Positions 27,261-35,490 of a DNA stretch of 64,000 bases are shown here, piece by piece (position 1 is the first letter of the stretch; every line of letters starts with the position of its first letter). The position numbers and the translations under genes were made by a program. Under the pieces are notes generated by a model. The model did not search any database and was not told the DNA's origin. It was given only the letters and a program-made list of their open reading frames with translations. The DNA lies in NCBI RefSeq assembly GCF_009728995.1, contig NZ_VTZW01000010.1, positions 282,516 through 346,515 on the forward strand, read 5' to 3'. The DNA comes from Streptomonospora sp. PA3. GTDB lineage: Bacteria; Actinomycetota; Actinomycetes; Streptosporangiales; Streptosporangiaceae.

Positions 27261-27437
27261 TCAGGAGACGTCGAGGACCTGGCGGTTGTTGTAGGTGCCG
27301 CACGTCGGGCAGGCGGTGTGCGGGAGCTTGGGGTCGCGGCAGCGCGGGCAGGTGACGAGCACCGGGCGCGAGGCCTTCCACTGCGAACGGCGCTTGCGGG
27401 TGTTGCTCCGCGACATCTTCCGCTTCGGGACAGCCAC
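27261..27437 (-). CDS. rpmF: 50S ribosomal protein L32
   Basis: A 58-residue L32 that starts [20 protein letters not shown]. It carries the zinc-ribbon cysteines in TCPRC and CPTCG (the zinc-binding C+ form) and ends [13 protein letters not shown] start is preceded by an AGGAGG site at 7 bases. It lies between yceD and rnc, the standard order. The zinc-containing form suggests it is the paralogue used when zinc is sufficient. Confidence 0.95.
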   Translation of the reverse strand: MAVPKRKMSRSNTRKRRSQWKASRPVLVTCPRCRDPKLPHTACPTCGTYNNRQVLDVS

Positions 27438-27544
27438 TTCAATCCTCCTGGGTCACCCGCGCGGTCGCGGGAGCGTTACTGGCAGGGGCGCACCCCGTCT
27501 GCGCGGGGGCACCGGGGTGCTCCACCCGCGCGGGGCGGGGCTCA

Positions 27545-28207
27545 TCATCGGTCGCCGAACTCCTCGCCGAGGTTCCGCAGCGCCTCCCAGCGGGGGTCGA
27601 CGCGCTCGCCGTGGCCGTGCTCGGGGCCGGCCTCGGCGAGTTTCGCCCCGCACTCGACGCACAGCCCCGGGCAGTCCTCCCGGCACAGCGGCGACAGCGG
27701 CAGCGCGAGCACGACGGCATCGCGCACCACTTGTTCGAGGTCGAGGAGTTCGCCCTCTAGATAGTAATCCTCCTCCTCGTCCTCGGTGTCCGTGTCCGCG
27801 GGCCCGAGACCCTCCTCGCCGGGGTAGCGGAACAGCTCCTGGAACCCGGCCTCGACGGTGTCGCGGATGGGGTCCAGGCACCGGGCGCACTCGGCCTCGT
27901 AGTCGACACGTGCCCGGCCGGTGACGAGGACTCCCTCCATCACGGCCTCAAGCCGCAGGTCGAGTTCGATCGGCGCGCCCTCGGGCACCCGCGCCATCCC
28001 CGTGGCGAGGTGCGCGGGAGCGGGCACGGATCGCTCGACGGTGCGCATGGATCCGGGCTGGCGCCCCAGTGGCCGGGTATCGACCACCAGCGGGGCCCGG
28101 GCGTCTAGACGAGTCAGAGTGATCGCGCTTTCAGCAGTGCCGCCCCGCGCAGCGGGGGCGGCGGGTCGGTGGTCTCCGGAGCGGTTTCCCGGACGACTTT
28201 CGGACAA
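27545..28207 (-). CDS. yceD: DUF177/YceD family protein
   Basis: A 220-residue member of the YceD (DUF177) family, which is tied to 23S rRNA accumulation and is almost always encoded next to rpmF. The conserved YEAECARCLDPIRD segment and the SPLCREDCPGLCVECG Cys-rich motif are visible, flanked by an acidic stretch (DTDTEDEEEDYYLEGELL). The N-terminus is uncertain: a TTG at 28207 gives the longest product, and a shorter start near residue 54 (MRTVERS) is possible. The promoter at 28251-28280 fits the long form. Confidence 0.88.
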   Translation of the reverse strand: MSESRPGNRSGDHRPAAPAARGGTAESAITLTRLDARAPLVVDTRPLGRQPGSMRTVERSVPAPAHLATGMARVPEGAPIELDLRLEAVMEGVLVTGRARVDYEAECARCLDPIRDTVEAGFQELFRYPGEEGLGPADTDTEDEEEDYYLEGELLDLEQVVRDAVVLALPLSPLCREDCPGLCVECGAKLAEAGPEHGHGERVDPRWEALRNLGEEFGDR

Positions 28208-28250
28208 GGAAGAGCGGCCACACCCGGAACGAAGGCGTAGCCGATCAACC

Positions 28251-28280
28251 AGTATAGCTACCGTCCGAGACCCGGCCCAA
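28251..28280 (-). promoter_or_regulatory. promoter of the yceD-rpmF-rnc-mutM-acyP operon
   Basis: On the minus strand TTGGGC and TATACT are separated by 18 bases. The -10 is a near-consensus hexamer in otherwise very GC-rich DNA. It lies about 45 bases ahead of the first possible yceD codon. Confidence 0.55.
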
Positions 28281-28324
28281 ATCCGTCGAACGGCCGGGGG
28301 CGGGCGCCGGCCGGCCCCGGCCCC

Positions 28325-28816
28325 TCAGCCGTCCTCGCCGCGGGTCTTGTACTTCTCGCGCAGCCGCTGCTCGACGTTGGGCGTGACCAGGCTGCTGACA
28401 TCGCCGCCGTACTGGGCGATCTCGCGCACGAGGCTGGAGCTGAGGAAGGAGTACTGGGGGTTGGCCGTCATGAACAGCGTCTCCACCCCGGCCAGCCGGT
28501 AGTTCATCTGGGCGATCTGCAGCTCGTAGTCGAAGTCGCTGACCGAGCGGAGGCTGCGGATGATCGAGCCGATGCCGTTGTCGCGGCAGAAGTCCACCAG
28601 CAGGCCGTTGAACTGCGAGATCACCACGTTGCCCATGTCCGCGGTGCACTCGCGGAGCATGGCCGTCTTCTCCTCGACGGTGAACAGGCCCCGCTTGTTG
28701 ACGTTGGTGAGCACGGCCGCCACCACCTCGTCGTACTGCCGCGCGGCGCGCCCGATGATGTCGATGTGTCCGTTGGTGACCGGGTCGAACGACCCGGGGC
28801 AGACGACGCGACGCAC
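28325..28816 (-). CDS. coaD: pantetheine-phosphate adenylyltransferase
   Basis: CoaD adenylates 4'-phosphopantetheine in the penultimate step of coenzyme A synthesis. The 163-residue product has the nucleotidyltransferase motif CPGSFDPVTNGHIDII, the FMTANPQYSFLSSSLVREIA motif and a conserved C-terminus. The GTG at 28816 has a GAGG site ahead of it and is the usual family start. It is downstream of rsmD on the same strand, a common pair. Confidence 0.96.
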   Translation of the reverse strand: MRRVVCPGSFDPVTNGHIDIIGRAARQYDEVVAAVLTNVNKRGLFTVEEKTAMLRECTADMGNVVISQFNGLLVDFCRDNGIGSIIRSLRSVSDFDYELQIAQMNYRLAGVETLFMTANPQYSFLSSSLVREIAQYGGDVSSLVTPNVEQRLREKYKTRGEDG

Positions 28817-28881
28817 TGGATCTTCCTCTCGACGAGCACGGGCTGCGGCGCAAGCGGTGTTCGCGGGGTGTGCCGCGGCGC

Positions 28882-29463
28882 TCAGCGCGGATCGGGACGG
28901 CTTGCTGCGCGACCGTACCAAAGGGCCGCCTCGCCGTATCGGCGGACCCGGTCGGGCGTGTATCCCTCGGGCCAGACCAGGTCTTCGTCGCGGTTGGCGC
29001 GTTCGACGACCACCAGCGCCGACGGCCGCAGCCAGCCGCCGTCGCGAAGCGCCTCCAGCACCGCGGAGATGTCGGCGGCACCCAGGGCATAGGGCGGATC
29101 GGCCACCGCGACGTCGTAGGCGCCGTCGCGCGGCCCCTCCTCCAGGACGCGGCGCACCCGCCCGGCGGCCACGCGGGCGCCGGGCAGCCCCAGCGCGGAG
29201 ATGTTGGCGCGGAGGGTGGCAACCGCCTTGCGGTCGGACTCCACCAGCAGCGCGTGCTCGGCCCCGCGCGAGAGCGCCTCCAGCCCGATCGCGCCCGAGC
29301 CGGCGTAGAGGTCGAGCACCCGCAGCCCTTCGAAACTGCCCAGGTCCGACAGTGCCGAGGCGAACAGCGCCTCGCGGGCGCGGTCGCTGGTGGGCCGGGT
29401 GGTGCGTCCGCCGGGAACGGCGATCCGGCGCCCGCGGGCGGCGCCGGCGATGATGCGGGTCAT
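28882..29463 (-). CDS. rsmD: 16S rRNA (guanine-966-N2)-methyltransferase
   Basis: RsmD methylates G966 of 16S rRNA. The 193-residue product starts MTRIIAGAARGRRIAVP. It carries the AdoMet-binding motif VLDLYAGSGAIGLEALSRGA and the catalytic DPPYALG motif. The ATG at 29463 is preferred; a GTG three codons upstream is possible. It lies between recG and coaD, the conserved actinobacterial order. Confidence 0.95.
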   Translation of the reverse strand: MTRIIAGAARGRRIAVPGGRTTRPTSDRAREALFASALSDLGSFEGLRVLDLYAGSGAIGLEALSRGAEHALLVESDRKAVATLRANISALGLPGARVAAGRVRRVLEEGPRDGAYDVAVADPPYALGAADISAVLEALRDGGWLRPSALVVVERANRDEDLVWPEGYTPDRVRRYGEAALWYGRAASRPDPR

Positions 29464-29522
29464 GCCGGTCACGTTAGCGCGGGAGCGGTGCGCGCGGCGC
29501 GGACGCACGTGCGGCGCCGGCG

Positions 29523-31796
29523 TCAGGTCTTCTCCAAATACTCCGCGCGCTCCTGTGTCACCAGCGCGTCCAGGGCCTCGGCCAGCGGCGGGTGGCCGGA
29601 GAGGTCGGGGTCGGCGTCGATGTAGCGGGCGGCCTCCTCGCGCGCCCGGCCGATCAGCTCCTCGTCGCGCAGCAGGGTGAGCATGCGCAGCGAGGACCGC
29701 CGCCCGGACTGGGCGCCGCCGAGCACGTCGCCTTCGCGGCGCTGCTCCAGGTCCACGCGCGAGAGTTCGAAGCCGTCGGCGGTGGCGGCCACCGCGTCCA
29801 GCCGCTCGCGCGCCGGCGTGCCCTCCTCGGCTTCGGTGACCAGCAGGCACAGGCCGGGCAGCCCGCCGCGGCCCACGCGTCCGCGCAGCTGGTGCAGCTG
29901 GGAGACGCCGAAGCGGTCGGCGTCCATGATCACCATGGCCGTGGCGTTGGGGACGTCCACACCGACCTCGATCACGGTGGTGGCCACCAGGACGTCGGTC
30001 CGCCCCTCGGCGAAGCGGCGCATGGCGGCGTCCTTGTCCTCCGGCGACAGGCGGCCGTGCAGCGGTTCCACCCGCAGTCCGGACAGCGGGCCGGCGGCGA
30101 GTTCGGCCGCCACCTCGGTCACGGCCAGCGGCGGGCGCCGGGCGCCTTCGGCGTTCTCGGCGCCGGCCTCGGCGGGATCGGCCGGCTCGTCGCCGGCGCC
30201 GGAGTCGCCGTCGCCGATGCGCGGGCAGACGATGTAGACCTGCCGGTGCTGCTCGGCTTCCTCGCGGATGCGCTGCCAGGCCCGCTCCAGGTAGTGGGGC
30301 TTGTCCAGCGCGGGGACGACGTGGGTGGACACCGGCGCGCGGCCGGCCGGGAGCTGGTTCAGCGCCACCACGTCGAGGTCGCCGTAGACGGTCATGGCCA
30401 CGGTGCGCGGGATGGGGGTGGCGGTCATCACGAGCACGTGCGGGCGCCCCTCGGCGGACTTCTCGCGCAGGGCGTCGCGCTGCTCGACGCCGAAGCGGTG
30501 CTGCTCGTCGACGACGATGAAGCCGAGATCGGCGAAGGAGACGTGCTCCTGCAGCAGCGCGTGGGTGCCCACGACGATCCCCGCCGCGCCGGACGCGGCG
30601 TCGAGCAGGGCCTCGCGGCGGGCCGCGGCGCCCTGGGACCCGGTCAGCAGGGCCACCCGGGTGGCGTTGTCGGCGCCGCCGAGCTGACCGGCCCGGGCGA
30701 GGGGCCCGAGCATGGCGGTGATGGACCGGTGGTGCTGCTGGGCGAGCACCTCGGTGGGCGCGAGCAGGGCGGCCTGCCCGCCGGAGTCGACGACCTGCAG
30801 CATCGCCCGCAGCGCGACGAGCGTCTTGCCGGCGCCGACGTCGCCCTGCAGCAGCCGGTGCATGGGGTGCGTGGAGGCCAGGCCCTCGGCGAGGGTCGCG
30901 CCGACCTCGCGCTGGCCTGCGGTGAGGTCGAAGGGCAGGGCCGCGTCGAAGGCTTCGAGGAGTCCGCCGGGGCGTCCCGGGCGCGGCCGGGCGGCGACCT
31001 CGGCGGCCTCGCGCCGGCGGCGGGCGAGGGCGAGCTGGAGCACGAACGCCTCGTCCCACTTCAGGCGGAGGCGTGCGCGGGGGATCTCGTCGGGGTCGGC
31101 GGGCCGGTGGATGCGCTCCAGCGCCTCGTGCAGGCCCAGCAGGCGGTGGCGGGCGCGCAGGTCCGGGGGCAGCGGATCGGGGATTCCGCCCTCGCCGGGC
31201 ACCTGGTCCAGCACCTGGCCGACGCACCGGGCGATGGCCATCGACGACAGGTCCTTGGTCGCCGGATAGATGGGGATGGGGCGCTCGGCGAACTCGCGGG
31301 CGCTCTCGTCGTCGGCGGCGGTGTCGTCGGGCAGCATCCGGTATTCCGGGTGCGCCAGCTGCTTGCGGCCGCGGTAGGTGGAGACCCGGCCGGCGAACAT
31401 GCCGCGCCGACCGGTGACCAGTTCGCGCTGGTGGTAGCCGACCTTGGCGAAGAAGGCGAGGGTGAGGCGGCCGGTGCCGTCGGTGATGACGACCTCCAGC
31501 AGGCTGCGCGGCTTGCCGCCGGGGCCCCGGCGCAGGTCGCGCTTGTGCACCGAGTACACCTCGGCGACGACGGTCGCCTGCTCGCCTTCGGCCAGGGAGG
31601 ACAGGTCGGTGAGCTCGCCCCGGGCGGCGTGGCGGCGCGGGTAGTAGCGCAGCAGGTCGCCCACGGTGTGCACGCCGAGCTCGTCGGCGACCTTCTTGGC
31701 CGTCTTGGGGTCGAGGAACTTGTCGCGCAGCGGCCGGTCCCAGCTGATCACTCGGGTCTCCCCTCTCCCCGGTGGCGGCTGCCCCTCATCGGACAC
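29523..31796 (-). CDS. recG: ATP-dependent DNA helicase RecG
   Basis: RecG remodels stalled replication forks and branch-migrates Holliday junctions. The 757-residue product has an N-terminal wedge/OB domain (VVAEVYSVHKRDLRRG). Its helicase motifs include Walker A (LLQGDVGAGKTLVALRAML), the DEQH box (FIVVDEQHRFGVEQR), MTATPIPRTVAMT, RVEPLHGRLSPEDKDAAM and QLRGRVGRGGLPGLCLLV. An acidic insertion (GDGDSGAGDEPADPAE) lies between the two helicase lobes. The length is normal for actinobacteria. It is divergent from rpmB; in Streptomyces I recall a DAK-like phosphatase gene between them, which is absent here. Confidence 0.96.
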   Translation of the reverse strand: MSDEGQPPPGRGETRVISWDRPLRDKFLDPKTAKKVADELGVHTVGDLLRYYPRRHAARGELTDLSSLAEGEQATVVAEVYSVHKRDLRRGPGGKPRSLLEVVITDGTGRLTLAFFAKVGYHQRELVTGRRGMFAGRVSTYRGRKQLAHPEYRMLPDDTAADDESAREFAERPIPIYPATKDLSSMAIARCVGQVLDQVPGEGGIPDPLPPDLRARHRLLGLHEALERIHRPADPDEIPRARLRLKWDEAFVLQLALARRRREAAEVAARPRPGRPGGLLEAFDAALPFDLTAGQREVGATLAEGLASTHPMHRLLQGDVGAGKTLVALRAMLQVVDSGGQAALLAPTEVLAQQHHRSITAMLGPLARAGQLGGADNATRVALLTGSQGAAARREALLDAASGAAGIVVGTHALLQEHVSFADLGFIVVDEQHRFGVEQRDALREKSAEGRPHVLVMTATPIPRTVAMTVYGDLDVVALNQLPAGRAPVSTHVVPALDKPHYLERAWQRIREEAEQHRQVYIVCPRIGDGDSGAGDEPADPAEAGAENAEGARRPPLAVTEVAAELAAGPLSGLRVEPLHGRLSPEDKDAAMRRFAEGRTDVLVATTVIEVGVDVPNATAMVIMDADRFGVSQLHQLRGRVGRGGLPGLCLLVTEAEEGTPARERLDAVAATADGFELSRVDLEQRREGDVLGGAQSGRRSSLRMLTLLRDEELIGRAREEAARYIDADPDLSGHPPLAEALDALVTQERAEYLEKT

Positions 31797-32127
31797 GTTA
31801 GAGCGTTTCTACACCCGGGGACCGACGCGCACGGGCGCGCACGCTCGAGCCTCCCGGTCCTTCGGGTCCTTCGGGTCGGGCGGAGCCGGTATAGTGGAGG
31901 GCGGACGCGCGGTGTCCGAGCCGGGCCCCGGCCGGGGCCGGACTCTCCGGCGACCCGCTCCCGCGTACGCATCCACGTCCTGCACCGCTTCCGCGATTGG
32001 AAGTCTGCGCAGGTCGTCGTGTACGCTCCGACGGTTGGCGCGCCGTGCCAGCCTGCTCATCAGACCTCTCTCGGGTTGCCCGCACCGCTGAGACGCGTGC
32101 GGGTCCGAGCGCTTGAATGGAGTTACC
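31797..32127. other. 331-bp divergent region between recG and rpmB
   Basis: It contains three short TTCGGGTCC/G units near 31859-31880 and a TATAGT hexamer at 31890-31895 that could be a -10 for rpmB. A second candidate is TTGGAA-19-TACGCT at 31997-32027. Neither has a full -35/-10 match. Confidence 0.35.
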
Positions 32128-32313
32128 GTGGCTTCCGTCTGCGACGTCTGCGGCAAGGGACCAGGGTTCGGTAACAGTGTTTCCCACTCGCACCGCCGCA
32201 CCCGCCGCCGCTGGAACCCCAACATCCAGACCGTGCGCACCCGCGTGGGCGGTACGCCCAAGCGCATGCAGGTGTGCACCTCCTGCATCAAGGCCGGCAA
32301 GGTCGATCGCTGA
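32128..32313 (+). CDS. rpmB: 50S ribosomal protein L28 (zinc-ribbon form)
   Basis: A 61-residue L28 with two CxxC pairs (CDVCG near the start, VCTSCIKAG near the end), so it is the zinc-binding C+ type. The middle holds SHSHRRTRRRWNPNIQTVR. The GTG at 32128 has a GGAG site at about 6 bases. A textbook terminator follows 35 bases after the stop, so it is a single-gene transcript. Confidence 0.95.
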   Translation: MASVCDVCGKGPGFGNSVSHSHRRTRRRWNPNIQTVRTRVGGTPKRMQVCTSCIKAGKVDR

Positions 32314-32347
32314 CCGCGGAGCAGCTCCGCGATCCACGGCGTCCATG

Positions 32348-32377
32348 AGCGCCACGGCTTCGTGCCGTGGCGCTTTT
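32348..32377 (+). terminator. rho-independent terminator of rpmB
   Basis: A perfect 11-bp stem (AGCGCCACGGC/GCCGTGGCGCT) with a TTCGT loop, followed by a short T run. It lies 35 bases past the rpmB stop. Confidence 0.88.
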
Positions 32378-32435
32378 CGGCGTCGGCCCCGCTGACGCTT
32401 CGGGCGCGCGGCCGCCGGCGCGGTCCGCGGACCTG

Positions 32436-33206
32436 TCAGCCGGCTCCGGCCCCTGCGGCGGGGTCGGCCTGGGCCCAGTCGCAGGGGTGGCCGTTGAGCG
32501 AGCAGGCGACGGGGTTCTGTGCACGGCCGTCGGCGGTGAAGCCGAGCGTCACCGACTCGCCGGGGCCCAGGCCGCCCGACCGCTCGGGTTCACTCGCGAT
32601 GATCCCGTTCTCGGTGGCCCGCCACTGGGCGTCCTCGACCGAGGTGACCTCGGCGTCGGCGAACTCCAGCACGAGCTGCCAGTCCTCCAGCACCGCCGAT
32701 CCGGTGTTGGTGACGGTGACCTCGCCGGTGAACTGGGTGGCCGAGGACTCCACCGCCTGGTAGGAGACCACGCTGACCATGTCCGCGCGGGGGGCGTCGC
32801 CGCCTGAGGAGTCCTCCTCGGGAGCGGGTGGCGCGCTGCCGCCGCTGGGGGCGAGCTGCTCGCTGGCTCCGGGGGCGGTGCCGCCGCCCTGCGCCGCCGG
32901 CGGTTCGCTGAAGCGCAGGTAGATCTGGGTCGTGCTGTAGCCGAAGAGCGTCAGTGCGATGGTCACACCCGAGATGAGCAGGACGTTGAGCAGGCGGGGC
33001 GGCTGGACGCGCTTGGGCACGGTGCTGCCGAGGAAGTAGCCGACCGCGGCCAGGCGGCCCTTCTCGGCGGGCTCGGAGCGGTGCGCCCCGCGGTGCGGCC
33101 GCTCGGCGAGCGGATCGCGGCGGCCGGACCTCATGCGCTCGGAGATGTCCGGCCGCGGCTCCCGCGGCCCCGACTGGGACCGGTTCTCCGTTCCACGTGG
33201 CCGCAC
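32436..33206 (-). CDS. membrane-anchored protein with CBM2-like domain
   Basis: A protein of up to 256 residues. A basic cytoplasmic N-terminus is followed by one TM helix (LLNVLLISGVTIALTLFGYS), a Pro/Ser/Gly/Ala-rich linker and a C-terminal domain of about 100 residues. That domain follows the carbohydrate-binding module 2 pattern: FTGEVTVTNTGSAVLEDWQL, then LEFADAEVTS, LGPGESVTLGFTADG, and a final CSLNGHPC with the paired cysteines. The start is uncertain: GTG at 33206 (used here) or ATG at 33134. Whether it binds polysaccharide is unproven; it has one of the usual surface Trp residues (DWQL) and a second at AQW. It is convergent with rpmB. Confidence 0.7.
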   Translation of the reverse strand: MRPRGTENRSQSGPREPRPDISERMRSGRRDPLAERPHRGAHRSEPAEKGRLAAVGYFLGSTVPKRVQPPRLLNVLLISGVTIALTLFGYSTTQIYLRFSEPPAAQGGGTAPGASEQLAPSGGSAPPAPEEDSSGGDAPRADMVSVVSYQAVESSATQFTGEVTVTNTGSAVLEDWQLVLEFADAEVTSVEDAQWRATENGIIASEPERSGGLGPGESVTLGFTADGRAQNPVACSLNGHPCDWAQADPAAGAGAG

Positions 33207-33398
33207 GGTGACCCCGTTCCGGTGCAGACTGATGAAGCAGCCAGAGCTTCGCTTGGATTGGCCTTCAAAACCGACATCTTAGCCCCGCGGGCGGGGGGAT
33301 CACATCGCCCTCCGGTCACCCGGAGGCAGGGGCCCGGCGCCGTGCGTCTCCCGAACCCCTCACCCGGCGCCGTCCGACCGGAGGCGCTATGCGCCACG

Positions 33399-33450
33399 GC
33401 CCGCCCGCCACCGCCCCGACGGAAGCGCTCCGCGCTCAGGGCTTGTCTGC
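33399..33450. repeat. degenerate third copy of the palindromic repeat
   Basis: The GCCACCGCCCCGACGGAAGC block and what follows match the inverse complement of 20330-20375 closely. One reading frame of each copy spells the same peptide, PATAPTEALRA. Only about 50 bases are recognisable. Confidence 0.45.
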
Positions 33451-33468
33451 GAGGGGGCCGCGGAGCGG

Positions 33469-34518
33469 TCAGCGGAAGTGGTCCCAGCCTCGGGGCTGCG
33501 CCGGGGCCCCGTCGACGGTGACGCGCGGTCCCGCCGCGCCCGCAGCGGCCACGGTACCGATCGGGCGCCACTGCGGCGGCAGCGCGGCACCGGGCGGGAA
33601 GGCGGCGGCCAGGGCGTGGTCCTCGCCGCCGAAGAGCATGCGCTCCACGGCGCCGCGCCCGGCCCGGCCCAGCTCCTCCAGCAGGGCCACCGCCTCGCGC
33701 AGTGCGGGGTCGGGCACCAGCGCGGTCGAGTCGACATCGATCGCGGCCTTGCTGGCGCGGGCGATGTGTCCCAGGTCCTGCACCAGCCCGTCGCTGACGT
33801 CGAGCATCGCGCGGGCACCCAGGCGCACCGCCTCGGGGCCCTCGGCGTAGGGCGGGCGCGGCCTGCGGTGCTCGTGCACGCACGGCAGCCAGCCGGGCTC
33901 CTGCGGGGCCCCGCCCTCCCGGTCGGCCGGCTCGCTGCGCGCCGCACGCGCGCGGGGGGCGTCCTCGGCTCCGCGCACGCCGGCCTCCAGCAGCGCGAAG
34001 CCGGCCGAGGACAGGCCGAGGTTACCGGCGACCGCGATGACATCGCCCGGCAGCGCGCCGTCGCGGCGCAGGGCGGGCCGTCCCGCCAGGTCGCCCAGAG
34101 CGGTGATGGCCACGGTGATCGCGTCGGCGGCCACGGTGTCGCCGCCGACCACGGCGGCCCCGGCGAGCGCGCACTCGGCCCGCACCCCTTCGGCCAGGCC
34201 GTCGGCCCATTCGACGGGCAGCTCCGGCGGCGCGGCGAGTCCGACGAGCAAGGCGGTGGGGCGGGCGCCCATGGCCGCGATGTCGGCGAGGTTCTGCGCC
34301 GCGGCCTTGTGCCCGACGTCCTCGGCCGAGGACCACTCGCGGCGGAAGTGCCTGGTCTCGACCAGCAGATCCGTCGTGGCCACGACCCGCCGGTCCGGGG
34401 CGTTGACGATCGCGGCGTCGTCGCCGGGGCCGAGGATTACGTCGCCTGTTCCCGGGAATCTGGCCGTCACGCGCTCGATCAGCCCGAATTCGCCGAGTTC
34501 CCCAATGGTGCTCCACAC
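33469..34518 (-). CDS. thiL: thiamine-monophosphate kinase
   Basis: ThiL phosphorylates thiamine monophosphate to thiamine diphosphate, the active cofactor. The 349-residue product has the family motifs GPGDDAAIVNAPDRRVV, TTDLLVETRHFRREW, NLADIAAMGARPTALLV and VVGGDTVAADAITVAI, and a C-terminal FGGEDHALAA motif. A non-conserved insertion of about 40 residues (PRARAARSEPADREGG..) lies in the middle. The GTG at 34518 gives the usual N-terminus. It is divergent from the Lrp/AsnC-domain gene. Confidence 0.94.
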   Translation of the reverse strand: MWSTIGELGEFGLIERVTARFPGTGDVILGPGDDAAIVNAPDRRVVATTDLLVETRHFRREWSSAEDVGHKAAAQNLADIAAMGARPTALLVGLAAPPELPVEWADGLAEGVRAECALAGAAVVGGDTVAADAITVAITALGDLAGRPALRRDGALPGDVIAVAGNLGLSSAGFALLEAGVRGAEDAPRARAARSEPADREGGAPQEPGWLPCVHEHRRPRPPYAEGPEAVRLGARAMLDVSDGLVQDLGHIARASKAAIDVDSTALVPDPALREAVALLEELGRAGRGAVERMLFGGEDHALAAAFPPGAALPPQWRPIGTVAAAGAAGPRVTVDGAPAQPRGWDHFR

Positions 34519-34701
34519 AGCTCTCAGGGTACGGTGACGCCTCGGTACCACTGGTCTAGACCCTGCACGCGGCGATGCGGTCCTGCGTCCTGCGGTGCCC
34601 GCTGTGCGCGGCGCCGGGCGGCAGGAGCGAGGAACAGGCACGAGGACGGACGGACCGGCGGGATCGGCACGGCCGGCGAGCGATGAGCAACGGAGGGTTC
34701 C

Positions 34702-34935
34702 ATGGTGCAGGCATACGTGTTGGTCCAGACCGACGCGGGCCGGGCGGCCGACGTCGCGCGGGATATCAAGGGGATCGACGGGGTCACCCAGGCGGAGGAC
34801 GTCACCGGCCCCTACGATGTGATCGTGCGCGCGCAGGCCGAGGACGTCGACGCGCTGGGACGCCTGGTCGTGGCGCGGATCCAGCGGCTCGACGGCATCG
34901 CCCGCACGCTCACCTGCCCCATCGTGAACATCTGA
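34702..34935 (+). CDS. stand-alone Lrp/AsnC ligand-binding (RAM) domain protein
   Basis: A 77-residue protein that consists of just the RAM amino-acid-sensing domain of Lrp/AsnC regulators (VQAYVLVQTDAGRAADVA, then GPYDVIVRAQAEDVDALGRL). It lacks any DNA-binding helix-turn-helix. Such stand-alone RAM proteins form oligomers, and in actinobacteria they are conserved next to thiL. The ATG is preceded by a GGAGG site. The ligand and partners are unknown. Confidence 0.9.
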   Translation: MVQAYVLVQTDAGRAADVARDIKGIDGVTQAEDVTGPYDVIVRAQAEDVDALGRLVVARIQRLDGIARTLTCPIVNI

Positions 34936-34964
34936 GGGGCGACCAGACACGGCACGGGGGTCCG

Positions 34965-35441
34965 GTGGCAAGGACACGACGGCGCGCCGCCGCGGCGCTG
35001 GCCGCGCTCGGCGCAGCGGGCCTGCTCGCGGGCTGCTCGGCGCAGGCGGTGCAGATGCCCGCGCCCTCGCCTCCCCCGGCGGCCGACGACCTGTGCCGCG
35101 CACTGGTGGACCGGGTGCCGCAGACCCTGTTCGGCCAGGAGCGCATCGAGGTCCGCCCCGAGACCCCCTACGCGGCGGCGTGGGGCGATCCCCCGATCGC
35201 GCTCCGCTGCGGTGTGGGCCGCCCGCCGGAGCTGCGGCCCGACTCCGAGCTGATGGTCGTCAACGAGATCGCCTGGCTGCCCGAGCCGGCCGAGCGCCCC
35301 GACCTGTTCACCGCGGTCGGCCGCGAGGCGTACGTGGAGATGACGGTCCCGCACTCCTACGGCGCGCCCGGCGAGGGGCTGGTGCCGATCAGCGACCTGA
35401 TCGCCCAGGAGATCCCCGCCCTGCCTCTCGGCGAACTCTGA
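34965..35441 (+). CDS. DUF3515 family lipoprotein
   Basis: A 158-residue protein with a lipoprotein signal (ALAALGAAGLLAGC, Cys near residue 24). It matches the actinobacterial DUF3515 family: DLCRALVDRVPQTLFGQER, WGDPPIALRCGVGRPPEL, then a C-terminal ISDLIAQEIPAL. The family has no assigned function and often sits near thiL and ddl. The GTG at 34965 starts just 29 bases after the RAM-domain gene. A strong hairpin follows. Confidence 0.82.
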   Translation: MARTRRRAAAALAALGAAGLLAGCSAQAVQMPAPSPPPAADDLCRALVDRVPQTLFGQERIEVRPETPYAAAWGDPPIALRCGVGRPPELRPDSELMVVNEIAWLPEPAERPDLFTAVGREAYVEMTVPHSYGAPGEGLVPISDLIAQEIPALPLGEL

Positions 35442-35444
35442 AGC

Positions 35445-35485
35445 GGCGGTGCCGCCCGAGCGCCGGGCGCTCGGGCGGCACCGCC
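35445..35485. terminator. bidirectional hairpin between DUF3515 and DUF3105 genes
   Basis: A perfect 18-bp stem (GGCGGTGCCGCCCGAGCG and its complement) with a 5-base loop, lying between two convergent genes. It starts 3 bases after one stop codon and ends 5 bases before the other. Confidence 0.8.
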
Positions 35486-35490
35486 CCGCC

